Below, in pieces: positions 26,984 through 34,664 of a stretch of 64,000 bases of DNA (position 1 is its first letter; each line of letters opens with the position of its first letter). The DNA comes from Lacticaseibacillus paracasei subsp. paracasei (GTDB lineage: Bacteria; Bacillota; Bacilli; Lactobacillales; Lactobacillaceae): the NCBI RefSeq assembly GCF_000829035.1, contig NZ_AP012541.1:62001-126000 (forward strand). The letters run 5' to 3'. The notes under the pieces are model-generated. The model had not been told where the DNA came from and searched no databases. It saw only the letters and a list, made by a program, of their open reading frames with translations. The translations under genes and the position numbers were made by a program.

Positions 26984-27107
26984 GAGAGCGCGAACAGGCC
27001 CGCTTAGAAACCGGAGCATAAGCGGCCTCAAGCCTCAATGGCTGGGTCTTGGCCAGTGATGCTTGAGGTCCTTATGTGCAGGCTTCTGGGCCTGTTCGCG
27101 CGCTTTA
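26984..27107. repeat. palindromic repeat family A, copy between lysA and lysC
   Basis: The longest and best-paired copy. GAGAGCGCGAACAGGCCC pairs with GGGCCTGTTCGCGCGC, and AGAAACCGGAGCATAAG with CTTATGTGCAGGCTTCT. An inner stem GCCTCAAGC / GCTTGAGGT closes it. It lies just upstream of the lysA promoter in the gap between the two divergent lysine arms. Confidence 0.8.
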
Positions 27108-27373
27108 AGTGAGATAGGTCTGTCTTTGAGGCTTTTAGTTCTCCTATAGTTGGCATTTGTCCGATAGTCCGAGCTGGCCCTGCGGTGACAGAGAATGGTG
27201 ACTGTGAACTCAGGTCATTAAAAACAAATTTAAAAACATTGTCTCTATGCAGTAACCCGAAAACGTGTCATGTTAGCGACATGCTGGGGCTTGTGTTTCT
27301 GGGAGAGTCTGTTAAAGTACAGGATAAAATGACAAAGTTCTCATTTGTCGTGACGTCTAGGAGGCAGTTTATC

Positions 27374-28753
27374 GTGCGTGTCGTAAAATTTGGCGGTTCA
27401 TCGCTAGCAAATGGTTCACAATTCGCCAAGGTCGTGGCGATCATGAAGGCTAACCCAGCTCGGCAGGTGATCGTGACGAGTGCGCCAGGTAAACGGCACC
27501 CGGGAGACACCAAGGTGACCGATTTATTGATTCAGTATGCACAGGCAGTGATGCGGCATGAAGCTGTGGCTGCCATTGTTGCAGAAATCGTTGCTCGATA
27601 TCAGGCAATCGCCGATGATTTTGAGCTCGAAGCATCGATCATGGCCACGATTGAAGAAGAGCTAGACCAGTTACCAAAGTTGACTTTCAAGAACAATGAT
27701 TATTTAATGGCAGGCTTTAAGGCGCGCGGTGAAAAGTTGAACGCGTTTTTAATGACCGCGGTGTTGAATCATGAGGGGATTGAAGCTACCTATGGCGAAC
27801 CGAAGTCGTTAGGAATTGTGGTCACAGATCATCCCAATGATGCCGAAGTTTCACGTGAAACCTATCGCAACCTCGCTACATTTCGACGACCAATCGGGGT
27901 TTTGGTTGTACCGGGATTTTATGGCTATACCAGCGATGACGATATTGCCACCTTTTCTCGTGGTGGCTCCGATATCACGGGAGCGATTTTGGCTAACGGT
28001 TTTCATGCCGATTTATATGAAAACTTTACCGATGTCGATGGCGTAGCGGCTGCTGACCCACGGGTGGTGGCGAATCCGCAAATGATTCGTGAAATGACCT
28101 ATCGGGAAATGCGAGAGCTGTCTTATGGCGGCTTTGGTGTTTTTCATGATGAAGCAATTCTGCCAGCGATTGCTGGGCAGGTACCGATTAATCTTAAAAA
28201 TACCAATCATCCTGCTGCTCCAGGGACAATGATCGTCCCAGAACAGCATTTTGTCCCGAAGCATGCCATTACCGGGATTGTAAGTTCCCAACATTTTGGG
28301 GCGATCTACCTGCATCGATATCTGTTGAATAAGGAAGTTGGCTTCACTCTGAAGATTCTTCAGGTGTTAGCCCACAACGGCATTAGTTATGAGCACATGC
28401 CCAGCGGAATTGATGATCTAACCATTATTTTAGATGATCGCCAGCTAACTGAGGCCAAACGCAAGACAATTTGTGCCGAGATTCAAGCGGCGGTTCATCC
28501 AGATGTGCTGAAGTGGATTGATGACTATGCGATCATCATGGTCGTTGGTGAAGGGATGGCGCAACGAATCGGATTGATTCAAACCATTCTACAACCGCTC
28601 GCAACCGCCGGCGTTCATGTCTCAATGATTAATGAGGGGGCCTCTCAGATTTCTCTGATGCTGGGAACCTCACGTGAGTCGGCCAATCGCGCTGTTAAAA
28701 CGATCTACAATGCTTTTTTTATACCGATTAATCAACGTTTGGAGGTGCACTAA
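27374..28753 (+). CDS. lysC: aspartate kinase
   Basis: Aspartokinase phosphorylates aspartate, the first step to lysine and threonine. The 459-residue protein begins VRVVKFGGSS, the kinase signature, has the amino-acid-kinase core (FSRGGSDITGA, FTDVDGV) and C-terminal ACT segments (GISYEHMPSGIDDL, GVHVSMINEGASQISL) that usually bind lysine or threonine. The GTG at 27374 with AGGAGG upstream is the start; the open frame runs further upstream without support. First gene of lysC-dapF-asd. The 270-nt leader shows no L-box. Confidence 0.93.
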   Translation: MRVVKFGGSSLANGSQFAKVVAIMKANPARQVIVTSAPGKRHPGDTKVTDLLIQYAQAVMRHEAVAAIVAEIVARYQAIADDFELEASIMATIEEELDQLPKLTFKNNDYLMAGFKARGEKLNAFLMTAVLNHEGIEATYGEPKSLGIVVTDHPNDAEVSRETYRNLATFRRPIGVLVVPGFYGYTSDDDIATFSRGGSDITGAILANGFHADLYENFTDVDGVAAADPRVVANPQMIREMTYREMRELSYGGFGVFHDEAILPAIAGQVPINLKNTNHPAAPGTMIVPEQHFVPKHAITGIVSSQHFGAIYLHRYLLNKEVGFTLKILQVLAHNGISYEHMPSGIDDLTIILDDRQLTEAKRKTICAEIQAAVHPDVLKWIDDYAIIMVVGEGMAQRIGLIQTILQPLATAGVHVSMINEGASQISLMLGTSRESANRAVKTIYNAFFIPINQRLEVH

Positions 28754-28754
28754 C

Positions 28755-29762
28755 ATGGTGACTTTGCAAAAGGTTCATGGTTCCGAAAATAGTTTCTTTC
28801 TTTTCGATGAAACGCAGTTAACTCAGCCGTTGACAAACACCCAATTAGCAACCGTGACCCAACAGCTAACGAACGCTGAAACAGGGTTGCTTGGCGGTGC
28901 GGACGGGGTCTTGGCCGTCACGGCGGCGCCGGGAACGGCTGGCAAAATGACGGTGGTCAACACTGATGGTAGTTTTGCTAAATTGTGTGGTAACGGTCTG
29001 CGCACGGTTGCCCGTTATCTGAGTGAAAAAACTGGGCAAGCGACATTCAAGGTGCACACGGATTTTGCTGATCTTGCCGTTGCTCGTCAGCCGCAACTGG
29101 CAGAAGGCGTACCGGCCTACTCAGTGGAAATTTCGCCGGTTAGTTTTGCGCCTCAGGACTTGCCGTTTGCCAATCTTGGCGTTGACCGAATTGTGGATAC
29201 TGTTTTGCCAGCGATTCATCCGAGCTTGAAATTCACCGCCATTGCTGTGCCCAACCCGCACCTAATTGCTTTCGTCTCACCTGAGGAATTAGCCGGTCCC
29301 GATCTTGAGCGGATTGGCAAGATGCTGAATGCAAAAAATCCGTATTTTCCGGAAGGGGTCAACGTGACTTTTGCCGAAATCTTAGATAAGGATACCTTAT
29401 TTGCCCGGACGTATGAGCGAGGAGTCGGGTTCACCAATGCATGTGGCACAGGCATGTCAGCAACGACCTTGGCTTTTATTTTGACGCATCCAGAGGAAGC
29501 TGCTTTTGATCGGGTCAATACCGTGTATAATCCAGGAGGAATGGTCAAAACAATTGTCCATCATGACGGCGAGCGTTACTGGATTGAATTGATCGGGAAT
29601 GCAACGGTCACGGCGACGATTACCTTGCCAGACACGGCGTTACTCGCAGGCGACTGGCAACAAGCCAAGATTAAAGCGACTGGCGAACAGGCTGAGTATG
29701 AACGCTTTATTGACGCACTGCCGCATCGGAAGTTAGCAAACACATTGACAGAAGGAGTTTAG
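28755..29762 (+). CDS. dapF: diaminopimelate epimerase
   Basis: DapF converts LL- to meso-diaminopimelate. The 335-residue protein has both catalytic Cys motifs, KLCGNGLR near the first third and ACGTGMSAT near residue 235, and begins VHGSENSFFLFDE. It is longer than the usual 270-280 residues, the extra length being in loops and a C-terminal extension. GGAGG precedes the ATG, and the lysC stop is one nt upstream. Confidence 0.93.
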   Translation: MVTLQKVHGSENSFFLFDETQLTQPLTNTQLATVTQQLTNAETGLLGGADGVLAVTAAPGTAGKMTVVNTDGSFAKLCGNGLRTVARYLSEKTGQATFKVHTDFADLAVARQPQLAEGVPAYSVEISPVSFAPQDLPFANLGVDRIVDTVLPAIHPSLKFTAIAVPNPHLIAFVSPEELAGPDLERIGKMLNAKNPYFPEGVNVTFAEILDKDTLFARTYERGVGFTNACGTGMSATTLAFILTHPEEAAFDRVNTVYNPGGMVKTIVHHDGERYWIELIGNATVTATITLPDTALLAGDWQQAKIKATGEQAEYERFIDALPHRKLANTLTEGV

Positions 29763-29765
29763 ATC

Positions 29766-30824
29766 ATGAGTGGTTATCACGTAGCAGTTGTTGGGGCAAC
29801 TGGAGCTGTTGGCACCCGAATGTTAAAAATGGTGGCAGAAAGTAAACTGCCGATTGCGTCTGTCTTGGCACTTGCCAGCAAGCGCTCAGAAGGAAAGCAA
29901 GTCCCTTACCGTGATGGGACGCTGACCGTCCATGAGACGACCGATGATTCATTCAAGGGCATTGATATCGCCTTATTTTCTGCTGGCGGTTCAGTTTCCA
30001 AGCGATTTGCACCAGCCGCGGTTAAAGCCGGGGCGATCGTGGTTGATAATACGAGTGCTTTTCGAATGGAACCAGAAATTCCGCTGGTTGTCCCAGAAGT
30101 GAATCCGGAAGCGTTGCGGCAACACAGTGGGATCATTGCAAATCCAAACTGTTCGACGATTCAAATGGTCACTGCGCTTGAACCGATTCGAAAAGCTTTT
30201 GGTCTTAAACAAGTGGTCGTTTCGACCTATCAGGCTGTTTCTGGCGCTGGGCAATCAGCTGTGAATGAATTGCTTGATGAAACTCGCGCTGCATTGGACG
30301 ACAAACCGCTTGACCCGCAGATTTTACCAACGGCAGGTGACAAGAAACATTATCCGATCGCCTTCAATGCCTTGCCGCAGATCGATGTTTTCGAACCAGA
30401 CGGCTATAGCCATGAAGAATGGAAAATGATCCACGAAACTAAGAAAATCATGGCTGGGGATATGAACAGCGATGCCATCAAAGTGACCGCAACCTGTGTT
30501 CGAATTCCGGTGCCGATTGCCCACTCTGAAGAAGTGTACTTCGAAGTCGAAGACGACAAGGCAACTGCCGATGATATTCGCGAGGCATTGGCGCATGCTC
30601 CCGGTGTCGTTGTTCAAGACGACCCAAGCAAACAAGTGTATCCGCAAGCGATGAACGCTGTTGGCAGCAAAGATGTTTTCGTTGGCCGCATTCGGCCAGA
30701 TGCCGAAAACCCACGATTCTTCCATATGTGGAATGTTTCCGACAATCTATTGAAAGGCGCTGCTTGGAATTCCATGCAGATTGCTGAAACGATGGATGCC
30801 ATGGGTCTCATTCAACCTAAGTAA
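29766..30824 (+). CDS. asd: aspartate-semialdehyde dehydrogenase
   Basis: Asd reduces aspartyl phosphate to the semialdehyde, the branch point to lysine and threonine. The 352-residue protein starts [15 protein letters not shown] (NADP fold) and has the active-site Cys in [10 protein letters not shown] and TYQAVSGAG, followed by C-terminal substrate residues. Three nt separate it from dapF, and AAGGAG precedes the ATG. A terminator follows, so it is the last gene of the arm. Confidence 0.95.
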   Translation: MSGYHVAVVGATGAVGTRMLKMVAESKLPIASVLALASKRSEGKQVPYRDGTLTVHETTDDSFKGIDIALFSAGGSVSKRFAPAAVKAGAIVVDNTSAFRMEPEIPLVVPEVNPEALRQHSGIIANPNCSTIQMVTALEPIRKAFGLKQVVVSTYQAVSGAGQSAVNELLDETRAALDDKPLDPQILPTAGDKKHYPIAFNALPQIDVFEPDGYSHEEWKMIHETKKIMAGDMNSDAIKVTATCVRIPVPIAHSEEVYFEVEDDKATADDIREALAHAPGVVVQDDPSKQVYPQAMNAVGSKDVFVGRIRPDAENPRFFHMWNVSDNLLKGAAWNSMQIAETMDAMGLIQPK

Positions 30825-30835
30825 ATCATTCGGTG

Positions 30836-30895
30836 AAAAAGCCGGTATCATCATTGTTCAGGAGGTTCTGAACAACGACGATGCCAGCTTTTTTG
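30836..30895 (+). terminator. terminator after asd
   Basis: AAAAAGCCGG...CATCATTGTTCAG pairs imperfectly with CTGAACAACGACGATGCCAGC and is followed by six T. It is a long stem with few mismatches. Confidence 0.75.
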
Positions 30896-31019
30896 TTGCT
30901 TTGAGATTATCCAAAAATAACGCCCACATTTATTGCGAGAAGCTTAAGGTTGGTACGCAAAGATTGACCGTCCAGATTAAATAACTATAATAGTTAAAAA
31001 ACAAAGGAGCAGTTGTCAA

Positions 31020-31397
31020 ATGAAAAAGCATCGTTTTGTCATCGCACTGGTGGGTCTGTCACTCTTTGCCGCCAGCAGTACGATTGCGGCTGATATGACG
31101 CAGGCGAATATGGATCAACACAGTGTGACCTACACGATCAAAGGCGACGGGTTAGTCATCTTCGACAAAACTCGAACCTATCGAACAAAATCAACCGCTG
31201 CTGCCTATAAAGGAACTTTCGCCGCCGATGCACCAACGGCCAGCTTTGAAAAGGTCGGGACACTGGCTAACCACAAGGACTATCGCGTTACCCGCAAAAT
31301 CAAAGTAAAAGCTAAGATGCAAGGCGCTGCTGCACAGACCTTTTTCTATGTGAATGGACATGGCTGGGTTAAGGGCAGTGACTTGACGCGGGAGTGA
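31020..31397 (+). CDS. small secreted protein, SLAP/GW-like
   Basis: The 125-residue product has a typical signal peptide (MKKHRFVIALVGLSLFAASS, cleavage probably after IAA). The beta-rich mature part ends in FYVNGHGWVKGSDL, a motif of bacterial SH3-like/SLAP or GW modules that bind the wall. AAAGGAG precedes the ATG. Monocistronic, followed by a strong terminator. A surface role is likely; its partner is unknown. Confidence 0.7.
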   Translation: MKKHRFVIALVGLSLFAASSTIAADMTQANMDQHSVTYTIKGDGLVIFDKTRTYRTKSTAAAYKGTFAADAPTASFEKVGTLANHKDYRVTRKIKVKAKMQGAAAQTFFYVNGHGWVKGSDLTRE

Positions 31398-31435
31398 TTT
31401 GTTTTAAAATCAATACCTTCATCTAATTTAAATAA

Positions 31436-31480
31436 CCGTGATGAATCTTTTATATGAAAAAGGTTCATCACGGCTTTTTA
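31436..31480 (+). terminator. terminator after the small secreted protein gene
   Basis: CCGTGATGAA (31436-31445) pairs perfectly with TTCATCACGG (31464-31473), followed by CTTTTTATTT. Confidence 0.8.
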
Positions 31481-31521
31481 TTTCCTTATCAGATGTATGA
31501 ATATATTTATGGTAATAATAG

Positions 31522-31549
31522 TTGACGTAGCACTAGCAGGCACTATACA
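31522..31549 (+). promoter_or_regulatory. promoter for the Nudix-EamA pair
   Basis: TTGACG (31522-31527) and TATACA (31544-31549) are 16 nt apart. A hairpin CCTCATACGTGAGTGAGG lies in the leader about 40 nt downstream. Confidence 0.5.
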
Positions 31550-31684
31550 ATCAAAGCTCTCTTGATGGACTAGTCTCATCACCTCATACGTGAGTGAGGC
31601 TTCTAAGCTAGAGATGACGCATCATAGTTTTATCTACTTCTAGAGGATGTTTGAAATGCGAGATAAGCAAAGGGGGGGTATCCT

Positions 31685-32098
31685 GTGGTAAAGGTTCATT
31701 TTGGTCTCACTCATAAAAAAGTTGATTCAGTTCTAATCATTCAATTCTTTAACGCCGGTATTATCTGGGTTCATAACTCAAAGCGCCGTTGGGAATTGAC
31801 TGGTGGCAAGTTAGAACCGGGCGAGACGATGGTGCAAGCAGCTGTCCGCGAATCGTATGAAGAATCAGGTGCTGTTGTTCAGGCCAGTGCGATTGTGCCA
31901 TTGGGCTACTATGTTTTACCTACTGGACACACAACAGCAGTGGTTAGTGCTAAAGTTGAACGTTTGCAAGCTATTCCTGCGTCCTCTGAGATTGATGATC
32001 GGCAAGTATGGTTTAAGCCTGTCCCGGATGCTGAGCGTTCTTTTCATGATGATATTTACGCCCAGATTTTTCAACATATTGGGTGGCCAGATGAGTAG
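31685..32098 (+). CDS. Nudix hydrolase (MutT/YtkD-like)
   Basis: The 137-residue protein carries a complete Nudix box, G-x5-E-x7-REUxEExGU, as GKLEPGETMVQAAVRES followed by YEESG (about residues 40-62). It is preceded by WELTGG, so it should hydrolyse a nucleoside-diphosphate-linked substrate with Mg2+. Which one cannot be told. It starts at GTG with a GGGGGG-type Shine-Dalgarno. The last 8 nt overlap the EamA transporter gene (ATGAGTAG), so the two are co-translated. Confidence 0.85.
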   Translation: MVKVHFGLTHKKVDSVLIIQFFNAGIIWVHNSKRRWELTGGKLEPGETMVQAAVRESYEESGAVVQASAIVPLGYYVLPTGHTTAVVSAKVERLQAIPASSEIDDRQVWFKPVPDAERSFHDDIYAQIFQHIGWPDE

Positions 32099-32957
32099 CC
32101 GCCAACACGGGTTTCTGCTGAATATTTTATCGGTAGCCGTGATGGCTGTGACACCGGTCATGAACAAGTTCTCGATGATCACGCTCTCGCCATTAGCTGC
32201 AAGTTTCTACAATGCGCTTGTATCATTGATCCTGACTTTGGTCACGATCGCCTTTACCAAAACAAAATTAGTTTGGATTAAGCAGCCGATTATTTGGACG
32301 TTGGGTTTGACGAATTGTTTAGGCATATTTTTGCAATATATGAGCCTTTTCTTCCTTGATCCGGTCAGCGTCGGGTTGGTCGGCAGGTTTTACATTGTCT
32401 TTGCGATATTGCTTTCAGTGCTTCTGCTACGTGAACGATTTGATCGAAAAGAGATTGTTCCGATCGTCTTATGTATGATTGGCACAGCTTTGGTATCTGA
32501 CTTTTCCGGCGATGTTAATAACATACTGGGTCTGGCTTGTGCGCTTGGCTACACGTTTAGCTTTGCCCTGACCAACACCTTAGCCAAAAAAGCTCTTATC
32601 AACATAGACGAGAAGATACTACTCTTATATAACCAAGGCACCGCCGTCGTCATTCTAGGCGGTTTTTTATTCGGAAGCGGACAATTATCCCTCGCGCCGA
32701 ACCTTGGCATAGGTGCGGTCGCCATCTCAGCCTTCTGCTCTGGTTTTTTGGGACTGCTACTCTTTTATCGCGGCCTGAAGTTGATTTCATTTCGCGATGC
32801 TAATCTTATTCGGGCATTGAATCCTATTTTTGTCTTAGTGTATTCATTGCCGTTCTTCACAATTCAAATGACGCCAGCGTTTCTGCTTGGCGGTTTCTGT
32901 ATCATTCTTTCGATTGTTTGGATGTCGTTGCCGATGAAGAAGGTTGGCGTTGATTGA
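32091..32957 (+). CDS. EamA/DMT-family transporter
   Basis: The 288-residue membrane protein has ten predicted helices in two EamA halves (about residues 10-140 and 150-280), the second beginning GLACALGYTFSFALTN. It is of usual length for drug/metabolite transporters. It overlaps the Nudix gene by 8 nt, suggesting coupled use, but the substrate is not visible. Confidence 0.85.
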   Translation: MSSRQHGFLLNILSVAVMAVTPVMNKFSMITLSPLAASFYNALVSLILTLVTIAFTKTKLVWIKQPIIWTLGLTNCLGIFLQYMSLFFLDPVSVGLVGRFYIVFAILLSVLLLRERFDRKEIVPIVLCMIGTALVSDFSGDVNNILGLACALGYTFSFALTNTLAKKALINIDEKILLLYNQGTAVVILGGFLFGSGQLSLAPNLGIGAVAISAFCSGFLGLLLFYRGLKLISFRDANLIRALNPIFVLVYSLPFFTIQMTPAFLLGGFCIILSIVWMSLPMKKVGVD

Positions 32958-33379
32958 GACGAATGTTTCTTATAGGTTCAGCGAAAGTATAAATGGCATA
33001 CAAAATAGATTTATTAAAGTATGGCGCAAGAATGCTTTCTTTTTATTGTTCAATAAATCATTTCTTTGTTGATGCGAAAACTGAAACAAAAAGTTGCTGC
33101 ATATATTCGCTAATAACAGGTGCTATTGCCAAGAGCTGAAGTTGCTTGGTAGTGGCGCTTGTTTTCCTTTTAGGATAGAGATAAATATTTTAGAACCATC
33201 AAAATCACTTGGCTGATAACCATCTCAAAATATATCGATATAACAGCATTGCCCATATTATGATATCTTATAGATAATAAAATGCTTCGTTTTTAGTAGA
33301 CTCTTATGTATAATAATTGGTGTAAACACTCGCTTGTGGGTGTTGGCAATGATAAAGTCAGAAAACATTGGAGGGAAAT
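32958..33379. other. AT-rich intergenic stretch before the phospholipase gene
   Basis: No supported gene. It is clearly richer in A+T than its surroundings. An extended -10 element TGTATAAT (TATAAT at 33309-33314) lies about 70 nt before the phospholipase ATG. A 48-codon open frame near 32995 has no ribosome-binding site. Confidence 0.5.
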
Positions 33380-33967
33380 ATGAAATTTTCTAGACGTTCA
33401 AAAAGGTTTGTTATAGTCAGAAGAAGTGCCGCAGTCGTTTTTGCCCTGATCAGTATGACACTATTTTTTCAATTTAGTAGTGGGGTTGAGGTCCACGCAA
33501 CGACTAAGACTGAGTTTAATGACACTGAAATCAACAGAGAAACAAGTGAACAATTAAAAATGATCGATCCGTACTTAAAGAATGTTGATGGTATCACAAG
33601 TTTTGACTATGATGCTGCCATGCATGACAATGTTGATCCCGTTGTCCTAAAAATTGGCGCAGAAATAAATAAATGGGCTCGCAGTCTTAAAAATGATGGT
33701 CCAGAAAAAGGCATGCTGCTCTCAATGGCTAGGTTTAATTTGTTGGTGTATGGAAATTATTGCGGTAAAGGCAACAACGGCAAAGCGCCGATTGATTATC
33801 TTGATGGTGCATGCCAAGCACATGATACATGTTATGCGTGGGGCGGGAACAATGAAAAGTGTAATCAGGAATTTCGTCAACGCTTATTGACAATTATGCA
33901 GAAGACATCGCTTTTTGATTACAAGCACATTGTTGCCGTTGCGGCATATAAGTTGTTTGGTGGTTGA
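33380..33967 (+). CDS. secreted phospholipase A2-like protein
   Basis: The 195-residue product has a signal peptide (basic start, core SAAVVFALISMTLFFQF, probable cleavage near VHA). The C-terminal half carries the phospholipase A2 signature: calcium-loop-like NYCGKGNNGKAPIDYLDGAC followed by QAHDTCY, with the His-Asp catalytic pair, and a later Cys (EKCNQEF). Four Cys could form two disulfides. GGAGGG precedes the ATG. The expected activity is release of fatty acid from sn-2 of phospholipids outside the cell. Flanking DNA is AT-rich, which may point to acquisition. Confidence 0.82.
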   Translation: MKFSRRSKRFVIVRRSAAVVFALISMTLFFQFSSGVEVHATTKTEFNDTEINRETSEQLKMIDPYLKNVDGITSFDYDAAMHDNVDPVVLKIGAEINKWARSLKNDGPEKGMLLSMARFNLLVYGNYCGKGNNGKAPIDYLDGACQAHDTCYAWGGNNEKCNQEFRQRLLTIMQKTSLFDYKHIVAVAAYKLFGG

Positions 33968-34053
33968 AAATCAATCATGAATAAGGGTTAGAAGAAGGCT
34001 TTCGTTTTATCTAAAGGGATCTGCCAAAGGCGCTTTTAATGGAGAACTGAAAA

Positions 34054-34353
34054 ATGAAGACTAAAGCGAAAATGGTCATTGGTAATGGCGGTATCTTGAC
34101 TGTTATATTTGCCTTAATGACCATCATAACTTTCTCTGGGAAAAAGAACTTCGTTGGAATCGAGCTTGGCACTGGGTTTATTGGGCTATTAGTGATTGCC
34201 TTGCTGATTATCTGCTGGCAAATTTACCTTTTATTAGAAAAGTCCGCCCTTGGCTGGAGCTTTAACATTATCCTCGGTAGTTACACATTGGTTGTTGGAG
34301 TAGCCATTTTTTTCATTGCCTCATTTTTCATTGGCTTTGCGCTATTTCCGTGA
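34054..34353 (+). CDS. small membrane protein of unknown function
   Basis: The 99-residue protein has three likely helices (about residues 11-28, 38-60 and 68-97) joined by short polar loops. GGAG precedes the ATG. It lies 86 nt after the phospholipase gene on the same strand and before a strong terminator, so it may share that transcript. No family is recognised. A role in protecting the cell from the phospholipase is only a guess from position. Confidence 0.55.
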   Translation: MKTKAKMVIGNGGILTVIFALMTIITFSGKKNFVGIELGTGFIGLLVIALLIICWQIYLLLEKSALGWSFNIILGSYTLVVGVAIFFIASFFIGFALFP

Positions 34354-34664
34354 TTTTCCCACCTAGGAATAACGGTGAAGGGCCTGGGCTATAATGCGAC
34401 GTTACCAAACAGACTAGTGAGAATGATTTGCCATGTTTAGGCAAATCATTCTTTTTATGTTTCCATAAATAGTCTGGTTAAGTTTAAAGATTGTGGCGTA
34501 TGGCATGGCAAGCCACTTCATAGACCGGCCTTGTTGCCACTATTTTGTAAACGTGATGCTATCAAGCAAGGGCTAGGTCACTCGCAGAATCTAATTGCAC
34601 AGTATGGTAGAATAGCTAAAGAAATCCTTAAGTATCTGCGCTAAGTGAAAGCGAGTTTTTCTAT
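34354..34664. other. intergenic stretch before gdpP
   Basis: It holds the terminator at 34421-34457. About 200 bp of ordinary sequence follow, which should contain the gdpP promoter; I did not find a strong -35/-10 pair. No ORF or RNA gene was recognised. Confidence 0.4.
34421..34457 (+). terminator. terminator after the phospholipase region
   Basis: Perfect 12-bp stem GAATGATTTGCC (34421-34432) / GGCAAATCATTC (34440-34451) followed by TTTTT. Confidence 0.85.

Noticed and set aside
27110..27373. A second lysine riboswitch in front of lysC
   Set aside because: The leader lacks the conserved L-box blocks that are clear in front of lysA, and shows no convincing terminator.
27185..27373. N-terminal extension of aspartokinase by 63 residues
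   Set aside because: The kinase signature VKFGGSS is expected at the very N-terminus, and the GTG at 27374 has AGGAGG at the right distance.
28674..28754. A longer dapF start overlapping lysC by 80 nt
   Set aside because: The ATG at 28755 has GGAGG upstream and gives the normal N-terminus; the extension is just the lysC 3' end in another frame.
32995..33141. 48-codon plus-strand open frame in the AT-rich gap before the phospholipase gene
   Set aside because: No ribosome-binding site and low-complexity composition; most likely chance.
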